DNA of 64,000 bases, from positions 1-64,000 of the forward strand of contig NZ_JABMKY010000015.1 in assembly GCF_013204845.1 (NCBI RefSeq). Reading direction: 5' to 3'. Numbering within the stretch: position 1 is the stretch's first letter; each line of letters opens with the position of its first letter. This document shows positions 24,924 through 32,892 of the stretch, in pieces. The stretch comes from Paenibacillus qinlingensis. Its GTDB lineage: Bacteria; Bacillota; Bacilli; Paenibacillales; NBRC-103111. The notes below the pieces were generated by a model. That model had not been told where the DNA came from. It was given only the letters and a program-made list of their open reading frames with translations, and did no database searches. Both the position numbers and the translations under genes were made by a program.

Positions 24924-24952
24924 ATGTTAGCTCGATTGGACACGAGATGCAA
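24924..24952 (-). promoter_or_regulatory. Possible promoter of the small membrane protein gene
   Basis: On the minus strand, TTGCAT (24947-24952), 17 bp, then TAACAT (24924-24929), about 60 bp before the start codon. Four of six bases match the consensus at the -10. Confidence 0.4.
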
Positions 24953-25103
24953 GTAGTTGCATCGATGTGTAACAAGTTTGTCACCTTTTGTTTGGGATTA
25001 GGCCTATTTGGCTAGCCCCTACAGGCAGATTTCTTTCTTATCCCTTGTACGTATAAAATGTCCATCTGTCCCACTATTTATTACGCTCAGCAAGAACAAA
25101 CAA

Positions 25104-25131
25104 TGGCCCGTACGGTTTCTCCGTACAGGCT
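25104..25131 (-). terminator. Terminator after the 49-residue gene
   Basis: The stem GCCCGTACGG / CCGTACAGGC with a 5-base loop is followed on the minus strand by TTGTTTGTTC, 28 bp past the stop codon of the small gene at 25160. Confidence 0.6.
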
Positions 25132-25159
25132 TAGTTTGATTGCGATTCAACACGGTTTC

Positions 25160-25309
25160 TTACACGGCTAACGCATCTCGGTGCTCTTCATCTTCCGGAA
25201 GTTCAGTCAATCTCGTGTCGGTTAGCTCTTTTTCTTGCCAGGCTAGAAATCGGAAAGGATCAATTCCTAAAGCAGATACAATTTCCTGAAGCTCTAACGT
25301 CGGTTTCAT
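25160..25309 (-). CDS. Small acidic protein of unknown function (49 aa)
   Basis: An open frame of 49 codons starting MKPTLELQEIVSALGIDPF and ending in a Glu/Asp-rich tail (LPEDEEHRDALAV). GGAGGC lies before the ATG and a terminator hairpin after the stop, so it is a complete one-gene unit. There is no membrane segment. I do not recognise a family. The region 25310-25519 upstream has no gene; no convincing promoter was found. Confidence 0.6.
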   Translation of the reverse strand: MKPTLELQEIVSALGIDPFRFLAWQEKELTDTRLTELPEDEEHRDALAV

Positions 25310-25519
25310 TATTAGCCTCCACAACATGAATTAGATTAGAACTGCTATATCTCTCAATCATCAAGTCAATGGTCAGGTAGAGGGAGATGTTCACTGTTAC
25401 TTACTATTATTATAGGCCTACTTTCATCCTAATTGATAGAGGGTTAAATTGTCGAAGCCTGTATCATTCTATTAAGTCTTAGCAAAATTTTAGGTATTTT
25501 CGTCACTTGCAAAAAGAAA

Positions 25520-25559
25520 AAGCTTGAAATTGGCAAATGAAACACCCAATTCCAAGCTT
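25520..25559 (-). terminator. Intrinsic terminator of uvrBA
   Basis: A 14-base arm AAGCTTGAAATTGG pairs with CCAATTCCAAGCTT (one mismatch, 12-base loop). It is followed on the minus strand by TTTTTCTTTTT-like sequence, 12 bp after the uvrA stop. Confidence 0.85.
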
Positions 25560-25571
25560 AATGTTCGCTTT

Positions 25572-28454
25572 TTAACTAACGGATCCTTCTAGGACCTCCA
25601 TACGCTTCGCATAGTCTTCCGAACGCACGCGATCCCGTTCCAGGATCGGCTTCAAATATTGGCCGGTATACGACCCGGCCACCTTCACGACATCCTCTGG
25701 CGTACCCGCCGCCACGATCAAGCCCCCGCGGTTACCACCCTCGGGTCCTAGATCGATGAGGTGGTCCGCCGTCTTGATGACATCGAGGTTATGCTCGATG
25801 ACAAGTACTGTTTCACCGCTCTCCACGAGGCGGTGAAGGACCTTCAGGAGACGATCGATATCATGGATGTGGAGCCCCGTCGTGGGCTCATCCAGTATAT
25901 AGATCGTCTTGCCTGTGCTGCGGCGGTACAACTCCGCCGCGAGCTTCACACGCTGGGCTTCACCGCCTGACAGCGTGGTTGCTGGCTGGCCAAGGGTCAT
26001 ATAGCCCAGGCCGACATCCAGAAGCGTATTCAGCTTACGATGAATACGCGGCAAGTTCTTAAAGAACTCGCAGCCGTCCTCAATCGTCATCTCTAACACT
26101 TCAGAAATGCTCTTGCCCTTGTACTTCACTTCCATCGTTTCGCGGTTGTAACGTTTGCCTTTACAAATTTCGCAAGGCACGTAAACGTCCGGCAAGAAAT
26201 GCATCTCGATCTTGATGATGCCATCCCCACGACAAGCTTCACAACGGCCGCCCTTCACATTAAAGCTAAAGCGCCCTTTCTTATAGCCGCGCACCTTCGC
26301 TTCATTCGTGTTCGCATAAACATCACGGATATCATCGAATACACCCGTATACGTCGCAGGATTGGAGCGTGGTGTGCGTCCGATTGGCGACTGATCAATA
26401 TCGATAACTTTATCAATATGCTCTAATCCGACAATTTCTTTATGTTCGCCAGGTCGAACTTTCGCACCATTCAAATCACGAGATAATGTCTTAAACAAAA
26501 TTTCGTTGATCAGCGTACTCTTACCAGACCCGGATACACCGGTCACGCAAGTAAATACCCCTAAAGGCACCTTCGCCGACACGTTTCGCAAGTTATTTTC
26601 TTTGGCGCCTTTCACTTCAATCCATTTGCCATTCGGCTTACGACGAACCGCAGGAATCGGTATGAACCGCTTGCCACTCAAATACTGACCTGTTAAGGAG
26701 TTCTCATCCTGCATCAGCTCTGTTGGTGTACCTTGGGCAATAACCTGTCCACCATGAATACCAGCCCCTGGACCAATATCAATGATATAATCGGCCGCCA
26801 TCATCGTGTCTTCATCATGTTCGACAACGATCAACGTGTTGCCCAGATCACGCATATGCTCAAGCGTTTGAATTAATCGCGTGTTATCCCGTTGATGTAG
26901 ACCGATACTCGGCTCATCAAGGATATATAGGACGCCCATGAGGCTCGAGCCGATTTGCGTAGCCAATCGAATCCGTTGCGCCTCTCCACCTGACAATGTG
27001 CCTGCAGCGCGATGCATCGTTAGATAATCCAGACCGACGTTCACCAGGAAGCCTAGACGAGCTCTAATTTCTTTCAATATCAGATTTGAAATCGTCAACT
27101 CACGCTCATTCAGTTGCAGACCCTTAAACCATTCTTCCGCTTCTCCGATGGAAAGGGAAGTTGCGTGCGAGATGTTCTTACCGTTAATAGTAACGGCAAG
27201 TGTTTCGGGCTTCAAACGGTGACCTTTACATTTCGGACAAGGCTTCGTACTCATATAGGTCTGAATATGCTCACGAATGCCCTCGGAGAACGTATCTTTG
27301 AACCTGCGTTCCAAGTTGCGGATGATGCCTTCGAATGGAACCAACGCTTCCTTGGAAGCGCCCATATCATTCTCATAACGGAATCGGATTTTCTCGCCAC
27401 CCGTCCCATACAAAATTACCTTCATTTGATCGCTGCTTATCTCAGATACAGGAACATTGCGTGGGATCTTGTAATGCTCACACACAGCGGCAAGAAACTG
27501 CGGATAGTAGTTAGAGGTACTGCCCGCCCACGCTTCAAATGCACCCTCTTCAATCGTCAACTTCATATCAGGAACGAGTAAATCTGGATCCACGATCATC
27601 TGACTGCCTAAACCATCACAATCCGGGCAAGCACCGAAAGGACTATTAAAGGAAAACATTCTCGGTGCAAGCTCTTCAACGCTGAATCCACACTCCGGGC
27701 AGGCCAAATTCTGGCTGAATAACAGTTCTTCTTTCTCCATGACATCGACGATGACACGACCATTCGCCAACTTCAGCGCAGTTTCTAAGGAATCTGCCAA
27801 ACGTGTCTGTACATCATCTTTCACCACGATACGGTCAACGACCACATCAATGGTGTGCTTTTTATTTTTGTCGAGCTCAATTTTCTCGGAAAGGTCTACC
27901 GTTTCCCCGTTTACACGAACCCTCACAAACCCTTGCTTCTGAACATCCACAAACAGCTTCGTATGCTCACCTTTGCGTCCAGAAATAAGGGGTGCTAGAA
28001 TTTGAATCTTCGTGCGCTCCGGGTACTCCATAATCCGGTCTACCATTTGTTCCACGGTTTGCGAAGTAATCTCGATACCATGCGTAGGACAGTGCGGTCG
28101 CCCAATACGAGCAAACAGCAGCCTTAAATAGTCATAAATCTCCGTTACGGTTCCCACCGTGGAACGTGGATTACGGCTTGTGGTCTTTTGGTCAATGGAT
28201 ATGGCTGGTGACAACCCTTCAATTGAATCGACATCTGGTTTATCCATATTCCCAAGAAATTGACGCGCATAGGCAGATAGTGACTCCACATAGCGTCGTT
28301 GCCCTTCTGCATAAATCGTATCAAAGGCCAGCGATGATTTCCCCGATCCACTCAAGCCCGTGAGCACGACGAACTTGTCACGTGGAATGGTGACATCAAT
28401 ATTTTTAAGATTGTGAGCCCTAGCTCCTTTAATAACGATCTGATCTCTAGACAC
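25572..28454 (-). CDS. uvrA: Excinuclease ABC subunit A
   Basis: Damage-recognition ATPase of nucleotide excision repair. 960 residues, the normal length. Two ABC modules are present, with Walker A GLSGSGKSSLAF and GVSGSGKSTLIN and signatures TLSGGEAQRIRLA and TLSGGEAQRVKLA. The zinc modules CPECG..CPDCDG and CEACRGDG..CEICKGKR are intact. The start is GTG (28454) with GGAAGGG upstream. It follows uvrB by 40 bp, the usual uvrB-uvrA operon. Confidence 0.97.
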   Translation of the reverse strand: MSRDQIVIKGARAHNLKNIDVTIPRDKFVVLTGLSGSGKSSLAFDTIYAEGQRRYVESLSAYARQFLGNMDKPDVDSIEGLSPAISIDQKTTSRNPRSTVGTVTEIYDYLRLLFARIGRPHCPTHGIEITSQTVEQMVDRIMEYPERTKIQILAPLISGRKGEHTKLFVDVQKQGFVRVRVNGETVDLSEKIELDKNKKHTIDVVVDRIVVKDDVQTRLADSLETALKLANGRVIVDVMEKEELLFSQNLACPECGFSVEELAPRMFSFNSPFGACPDCDGLGSQMIVDPDLLVPDMKLTIEEGAFEAWAGSTSNYYPQFLAAVCEHYKIPRNVPVSEISSDQMKVILYGTGGEKIRFRYENDMGASKEALVPFEGIIRNLERRFKDTFSEGIREHIQTYMSTKPCPKCKGHRLKPETLAVTINGKNISHATSLSIGEAEEWFKGLQLNERELTISNLILKEIRARLGFLVNVGLDYLTMHRAAGTLSGGEAQRIRLATQIGSSLMGVLYILDEPSIGLHQRDNTRLIQTLEHMRDLGNTLIVVEHDEDTMMAADYIIDIGPGAGIHGGQVIAQGTPTELMQDENSLTGQYLSGKRFIPIPAVRRKPNGKWIEVKGAKENNLRNVSAKVPLGVFTCVTGVSGSGKSTLINEILFKTLSRDLNGAKVRPGEHKEIVGLEHIDKVIDIDQSPIGRTPRSNPATYTGVFDDIRDVYANTNEAKVRGYKKGRFSFNVKGGRCEACRGDGIIKIEMHFLPDVYVPCEICKGKRYNRETMEVKYKGKSISEVLEMTIEDGCEFFKNLPRIHRKLNTLLDVGLGYMTLGQPATTLSGGEAQRVKLAAELYRRSTGKTIYILDEPTTGLHIHDIDRLLKVLHRLVESGETVLVIEHNLDVIKTADHLIDLGPEGGNRGGLIVAAGTPEDVVKVAGSYTGQYLKPILERDRVRSEDYAKRMEVLEGSVS

Positions 28455-28494
28455 AGATACCCTTCCTCTCCTATGTGAAGCTGAAACCCTCTAC

Positions 28495-30492
28495 TTAGGC
28501 GTCAGCTTTCATTTCCATAATCGCATCACGCAGCTGTGCTGCACGTTCGAATTGTAAGTTCTTCGCCGCCTCTTTCATCTCAACTTCTAGGCGCTCAATG
28601 AGCGATGCTCGATCTTTCTTCGACATCTTAGCACCCTTCACATCTGCAAGATAGTCCGATTTCTGTTCGGCAACCTTGGTTGCTTCGATCACATCGCGGA
28701 TTTTCTTGGCAATCGTCTGCGGTGTGATGCCCAATCTCTCATTGTTAGCTTCCTGTAGGGCGCGGCGTCGATTGGTCTCCGAGATCGCTTTCTCCATGGA
28801 ATCGGTGATCTTATCCCCGTACATGATGACTCGGCCGTCCGAGTTCCGCGCAGCACGACCGATCGTTTGAATCAACGAACGCTCAGAACGCAGGAAACCT
28901 TCCTTATCTGCATCCAGAATAGCTACCAGTGAAACCTCTGGTAAATCAAGACCTTCTCGAAGGAGGTTGATCCCGATTAGCACATGGAACGTCCCCAACC
29001 GCAAGTCTCGCAAAATCTGCATACGTTCAAAAGTCTTAATATCCGAATGCAAATAACGCACCTTAATGCCAATTTCTTTAAAATAATCCGTTAAATCCTC
29101 CGACATCTTCTTCGTTAAGGTCGTCACAAGCACTCGCTCGTCTTTACGAACACGGTCATGGATCTCGGCGATAAGATCATCAATTTGACCTTTGGTTGGT
29201 CGAACCTCAATAATCGGATCCAACAACCCTGTTGGACGAATAATTTGTTGAATCATAGTAGGACAATGTTCTAGCTCATAAGGTCCTGGCGTTGCTGATA
29301 TATATAAAATCTGACTGACTTTCTCTTCGAATTCCTCGAAACGCAGCGGACGGTTATCCAATGCGGAAGGCAGCCTGAAGCCGTGATCAACTAACACATC
29401 TTTCCGTGCTTTATCCCCATTAAACATCGCGCGAATTTGCGGCAACGTCACGTGGGACTCATCCACCATGAATAGCATGTCGTCTGGGAAATAATCCATC
29501 AAGGTATACGGTGTTGCCCCTCGCTCACGGAATGTCAGCGGCCCTGAGTAATTCTCGATACCCGAGCAGAAGCCCATCTCTTCCATCATTTCCATGTCGT
29601 AGCGCGTGCGCTGCTCCAATCGCTGTGCTTCCAGAAGCTTCCCTTGCTCCCTCAACTCCGCTAAACGATCCTCGAGCTCTTGACCAATGTTCACGAGCGC
29701 GCGCTTCATCGTATCCTCGCCTGTCACGAAGTGAGAGGCTGGAAAAATCGCGATATGATCGCGTTGGCCAATAATTTCACCCGTTAAGACATTAATCTCC
29801 GTAATTCGCTCAATCTCATCCCCAAACAGCTCAACACGAACGGCATGCTCACTGTGCGAAGCTGGGAAAATCTCCACAACATCTCCACGCACACGGAACG
29901 TACCGCGAACAAAGTTCATATCATTGCGTTGATACTGAATATCCACGAGTCGATGCAAAATCTCGGTCCGAGACTTCTCCATCCCTACCCGTAACGACAA
30001 CAGTAAATTACCGTATTCGATTGGTGACCCCAAGCCGTAAATACACGACACGCTGGCAACAACAATGACGTCGCGGCGTTCAAATAAGGAACTTGTCGCC
30101 GAGTGACGAAGTTTATCGATTTCTTCATTGATGCTGGAATCTTTCTCGATGTAAGTGTCGGAGGAGGCAATGTAGGCTTCGGGCTGGTAGTAGTCATAGT
30201 AACTAACGAAGTAGGAAACAGCATTATGAGGAAAAAACTCTTTAAATTCACTGCACAGTTGTGCGGCTAAAGTTTTATTGTGGGCAATAATCAAAGTTGG
30301 TCGGTTTAGTTTCGCTATCACTTGTGCAGCTGTGAACGTTTTACCTGTTCCCGTTGCACCGAGCAGCGTCTGATGCTTATTGCCAGCTTGTATGCTCTGA
30401 ACAATCTCCTCAATCGCTTGAGGTTGGTCCCCTTGCGGAAGAAAATCGGATACAAGCTCAAATTTCTTAGAGCTCATGACAAGTTCACTCAT
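28495..30492 (-). CDS. uvrB: Excinuclease ABC subunit B
   Basis: Helicase-like damage-verification subunit of the UvrABC nuclease. 665 residues. Walker A GATGTGKTFTAAQ, the beta-hairpin YYDYYQPEAYI, helicase motifs (VDESHVTLPQ, QTIGRAARN) and the C-terminal UVR motif (FERAAQLRDAIMEM) that binds UvrC are all present. The ATG at 30492 follows AGGGTGAT; a second ATG at 30477 is possible. Transcribed from a promoter at 30646-30674 with a LexA-like box downstream. Confidence 0.97.
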   Translation of the reverse strand: MSELVMSSKKFELVSDFLPQGDQPQAIEEIVQSIQAGNKHQTLLGATGTGKTFTAAQVIAKLNRPTLIIAHNKTLAAQLCSEFKEFFPHNAVSYFVSYYDYYQPEAYIASSDTYIEKDSSINEEIDKLRHSATSSLFERRDVIVVASVSCIYGLGSPIEYGNLLLSLRVGMEKSRTEILHRLVDIQYQRNDMNFVRGTFRVRGDVVEIFPASHSEHAVRVELFGDEIERITEINVLTGEIIGQRDHIAIFPASHFVTGEDTMKRALVNIGQELEDRLAELREQGKLLEAQRLEQRTRYDMEMMEEMGFCSGIENYSGPLTFRERGATPYTLMDYFPDDMLFMVDESHVTLPQIRAMFNGDKARKDVLVDHGFRLPSALDNRPLRFEEFEEKVSQILYISATPGPYELEHCPTMIQQIIRPTGLLDPIIEVRPTKGQIDDLIAEIHDRVRKDERVLVTTLTKKMSEDLTDYFKEIGIKVRYLHSDIKTFERMQILRDLRLGTFHVLIGINLLREGLDLPEVSLVAILDADKEGFLRSERSLIQTIGRAARNSDGRVIMYGDKITDSMEKAISETNRRRALQEANNERLGITPQTIAKKIRDVIEATKVAEQKSDYLADVKGAKMSKKDRASLIERLEVEMKEAAKNLQFERAAQLRDAIMEMKADA

Positions 30493-30623
30493 CCATTATC
30501 ACCCTCATTGTCGAAATAAATCGAACTTTTATCCTATAAACTTTCCCATTCGACATTCCGATATAGAAGTCTATGGAACTTTTTCGTACATATATGAAGG
30601 ATTGCAATATCTATCCAACATAA

Positions 30624-30635
30624 GAATGTTTGTTC
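30624..30635 (-). promoter_or_regulatory. LexA-like (SOS) box before uvrB
   Basis: GAAC-AAAC-ATTC on the minus strand, one mismatch from the GAAC-N4-GTTC core of Firmicute LexA sites. It lies about 10 bp after the uvrBA -10 box, where LexA commonly blocks transcription. uvrBA is a known SOS target in B. subtilis. Confidence 0.45.
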
Positions 30636-30645
30636 TCGTTTTTTC

Positions 30646-30674
30646 ATTATACTATTTTTAAATCATGGATGCAA
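30646..30674 (-). promoter_or_regulatory. uvrBA promoter
   Basis: On the minus strand, TTGCAT (30669-30674), a 17-bp spacer and a perfect TATAAT (30646-30651). The implied leader before uvrB is about 145 bases. Confidence 0.6.
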
Positions 30675-30763
30675 ACTGCTTTATCTGTTAGAGCCTTATA
30701 CAAGGCGGTTTCCCTGCGTTTTTGGACCCTATTCTTTTTATGATAATTAGGAGTGGTACAGTC

Positions 30764-31555
30764 ATGGATTTGACAACAGTATTAGGATTACTATTAGGAC
30801 TTGCAGGTTTAATTGGCGGGTACATGTGGGATGGCGGTCATATCAATTCGTTGATTATCCCTAGTGCAATGCTCATCGTGTTCGGTGGAACCTTCGGTGC
30901 CGTCGCAGTAAGTTTCCCTGGCTCTATTTTAGCCAAAATTCCTAAAGCACTCGGCATTGCTTTTATGCAAGTCAAACGAGATCCCGCAGCAACAATTAAT
31001 GAGCTTGTCGATATGGCATCTATCGCTCGTCGAGAAGGTGTACTTGCCCTAGAGCAACGTGCCCAGGAGCACGAGAACCCGTTCCTCAAGGACGGATTGC
31101 TCATGGTCGTAGATGGAACGGATCCCGAGCTTACCAGACAAATTCTTGAGCTTGAAATGGACGCTATTGAACATCAAGTTAATAATATGTCGAAGGTATT
31201 CGAAGCTGGAGGCGGATATGCACCAACTATGGGGATTATCGGTACGGTTATGGGACTAATTCACGTTCTCGGTAATCTAGACGATCCTTCTTCCCTTGGC
31301 CCAGCTATTGCCGTTGCGTTTACAGCAACGCTCTATGGTGTTATGAGCGCCAACTTAGTTTATTTACCTATCGCTAACAAAATCAAAGTCCGTGGTAAAG
31401 AAATGGTCAATGAAATGGAACTCATGTTAGAAGGCATCCTTGCCTTGCAAGCTGGTGAAAACCCGCAATTGATTAAGAAAAAACTGAACTCCTTCCTCCA
31501 TGATAAATCGAAAAAAGCCGTAGAGGAGGTTGACTTGAATGGCGAGGCGCAGTAA
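30764..31555 (+). CDS. motA: Flagellar motor stator protein MotA (or MotP)
   Basis: 263 residues from the ATG at 30764, with AGGAGTGG upstream; the ATG at 30722 lacks a site. Four membrane helices: MDLTTVLGLLLGLAGLIGG starts the first, SAMLIVFGGTFGAVAVSFP is the second, and the pair with GYAPTMGIIGTVMGLIHVL and AVAFTATLYGVMSANLVYLP follows the cytoplasmic loop. With MotB it forms the ion channel that drives flagellar rotation. It overlaps motB by 17 bases. Proton or sodium coupling cannot be fixed from this. Confidence 0.92.
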   Translation: MDLTTVLGLLLGLAGLIGGYMWDGGHINSLIIPSAMLIVFGGTFGAVAVSFPGSILAKIPKALGIAFMQVKRDPAATINELVDMASIARREGVLALEQRAQEHENPFLKDGLLMVVDGTDPELTRQILELEMDAIEHQVNNMSKVFEAGGGYAPTMGIIGTVMGLIHVLGNLDDPSSLGPAIAVAFTATLYGVMSANLVYLPIANKIKVRGKEMVNEMELMLEGILALQAGENPQLIKKKLNSFLHDKSKKAVEEVDLNGEAQ

Positions 31556-32360
31556 GAAGCACGAAGAGCATGTTAATCATGAAAGATGGCTCATTACTTA
31601 CGCTGACTTAATTACGTTGCTGCTCGTATTTTTCATTATTATGTATGCTATGAGTAAAGTGGATGTTCAAAAGTATGCCGTTTTGGCGCAAGCCTTAAAC
31701 CTACAATTCCAAAAAGCTGACTCCATCTTAGATAAAAACCAGGGTATCAGCGGATCGATGACCCCGAAGCAGGGGGACGCGGACAGCAAGGATAAAGATT
31801 TAACACATCAGAATCAGGATGATCAGAAAGAAGAGCACGACAAGACGAAAACGGAAGACAGCGAGAAAGAAAAGCGTGAGAAAGAGCTCCAGGATCTTCT
31901 GAAACAAGTACAAGCCTATATTAAGGATCAAAACTTAGAGGCGCAAGTGTCCGCCAGTGATACGGAACGCGGTGTTGCCATTACACTCAATGATTTATTC
32001 CTATTCGATTTAGGAAAAGCTGATCTGAAGGCGCCTTCCTTCCCGATTCTGCAAAAGCTGGCTTCCCTCTTTCCAACATTGAAGAGTAAAGTTAGCATCG
32101 AAGGACATACAGACGACTTGCCCCTTGCACCAGGCTCTCCCTACAAGGATAACTGGGGACTATCATTTGCCCGTTCCCTTTCTGTGCTTCGCTATTTCAG
32201 CGATACGGCTAATCTCGATGATCACAAATTCATCGCCACCGCCTATGCGGATACGATGCCCAAAGTGGCCAACTCAAGCGATGCAAATCGCAGTAAAAAC
32301 CGCCGCGTAGAAATCATTGTTTTGCGGAATGATATTGCACCAACGACGCCAGTCCATTAA
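31539..32360 (+). CDS. motB: Flagellar motor stator protein MotB (or MotS)
   Basis: 273 residues. A single N-terminal helix holds the ion-carrying aspartate in WLITYADLITLLLVFF. A charged linker (about 80-125, KDQNQDD/KEKREKE type) leads to the OmpA-like peptidoglycan-binding domain (SIEGHTDDLPL, NRSKNRRVEIIV). GAGGAGGT precedes the ATG inside the end of motA. The RWLITYADLITLL segment is closer to MotS-like than to B. subtilis MotB sequences from memory, so sodium coupling is possible. Confidence 0.93.
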   Translation: MARRSKKHEEHVNHERWLITYADLITLLLVFFIIMYAMSKVDVQKYAVLAQALNLQFQKADSILDKNQGISGSMTPKQGDADSKDKDLTHQNQDDQKEEHDKTKTEDSEKEKREKELQDLLKQVQAYIKDQNLEAQVSASDTERGVAITLNDLFLFDLGKADLKAPSFPILQKLASLFPTLKSKVSIEGHTDDLPLAPGSPYKDNWGLSFARSLSVLRYFSDTANLDDHKFIATAYADTMPKVANSSDANRSKNRRVEIIVLRNDIAPTTPVH

Positions 32361-32377
32361 GTTCTCTAGACGAATAG

Positions 32378-32412
32378 AAGCCCTATCTCCACTCTTGTGG
32401 AGGTAGGGCTTC
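32378..32412 (+). other. Strong hairpin after motB, without a U-tract
   Basis: The stem GAAGCCCTATCTCCA / TGTGGAGGTAGGGCTTC (one mismatch or bulge, short loop). It stands where a terminator is expected, but instead of a T-run it is followed by GT-rich sequence and then the TGGGT repeat, so ordinary intrinsic termination is doubtful. Confidence 0.7.
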
Positions 32413-32440
32413 GTTGCGGTTGTGGTTGTGGTTGTGGATC

Positions 32441-32560
32441 TGGGTTGGGTTGGGTTGACTTGGGTTGGGTTGGGTTGGGTTGGGTTGGGTTGGGTTGGGT
32501 TGGGTTGGGTTGGGTTGGGTTGGGTTGGGTTGGGGTGGGTTGGGTTGGGGTGGGTTGGGG
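32441..32560. repeat. Pentanucleotide microsatellite (TGGGT x24)
   Basis: Exactly 24 five-base units (120 bp): 20 exact TGGGT, three TGGGG and one TGACT. A short GGTTGT-type hexamer run precedes it (32413-32440). The plus strand can form G-quadruplexes. Both strands are open in several frames (PTQPN or GLGWV repeats) only because a pentamer has no stop codon. It lies between the motB hairpin and four-box copy B. Confidence 0.95.
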
Positions 32561-32626
32561 TGTAGGTGTAGCTGTTTATATTCACGCCTTGACACCTTCA
32601 CTTCTCAGTAGCTGAACCGCTGATAG

Positions 32627-32813
32627 TAACTGTAAAAACTCCAGTTATTTCGGTCATTTCCCCTTCCAAACTCAAAATAGCTGGAAAACACGAAGCTAAT
32701 TCTCCCCTTTCCACTCCATCCGTAATAAATGGGGAAATTTAACTTCAGGAAATCCATCTAATGCTCAATCTGCACCAAAAACAGCCGATTTAACTGCATA
32801 TAATCCAGCTATT
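32627..32813. repeat. Four-box intergenic repeat, family I, copy B
   Basis: Four 23-bp boxes at 32627, 32678, 32740 and 32791, of the form TAACTGKAW-N4-TMCAGYTATT, with spacers of exactly 28, 39 and 28 bp. Box 1 and box 4 are the best inverted repeats; boxes 2 and 3 are more diverged. The element is 187 bp long and lies between the convergent motB and minJ-like genes. Confidence 0.75.
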
Positions 32814-32850
32814 CGCCTCAACCGACACGGAGCCTGAACAAAAAAAAGCC

Positions 32851-32885
32851 GTCCTCATCCGTAGATTTCTCTACGCCTGAGGACA
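32851..32885 (-). terminator. Intrinsic terminator after the minJ-like gene
   Basis: Stem GTCCTCA..GTAGA / CTAC..TGAGGAC. A ten-base A-run at 32839-32848 gives the U-tract on the minus strand. It lies 8 bp after the stop codon. Confidence 0.85.
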
Positions 32886-32892
32886 ACCCTTC

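Noticed and set aside
32378..32412. Ordinary intrinsic terminator of motAB
   Set aside because: Strong stem but no U-tract on either strand; listed as a hairpin instead.
32274..32615. Repetitive open frames on both strands (PTQPN and GLGWV repeats)
   Set aside because: They are side effects of a pentamer repeat with no stop codon in any frame; there is no ribosome binding site or conserved domain.
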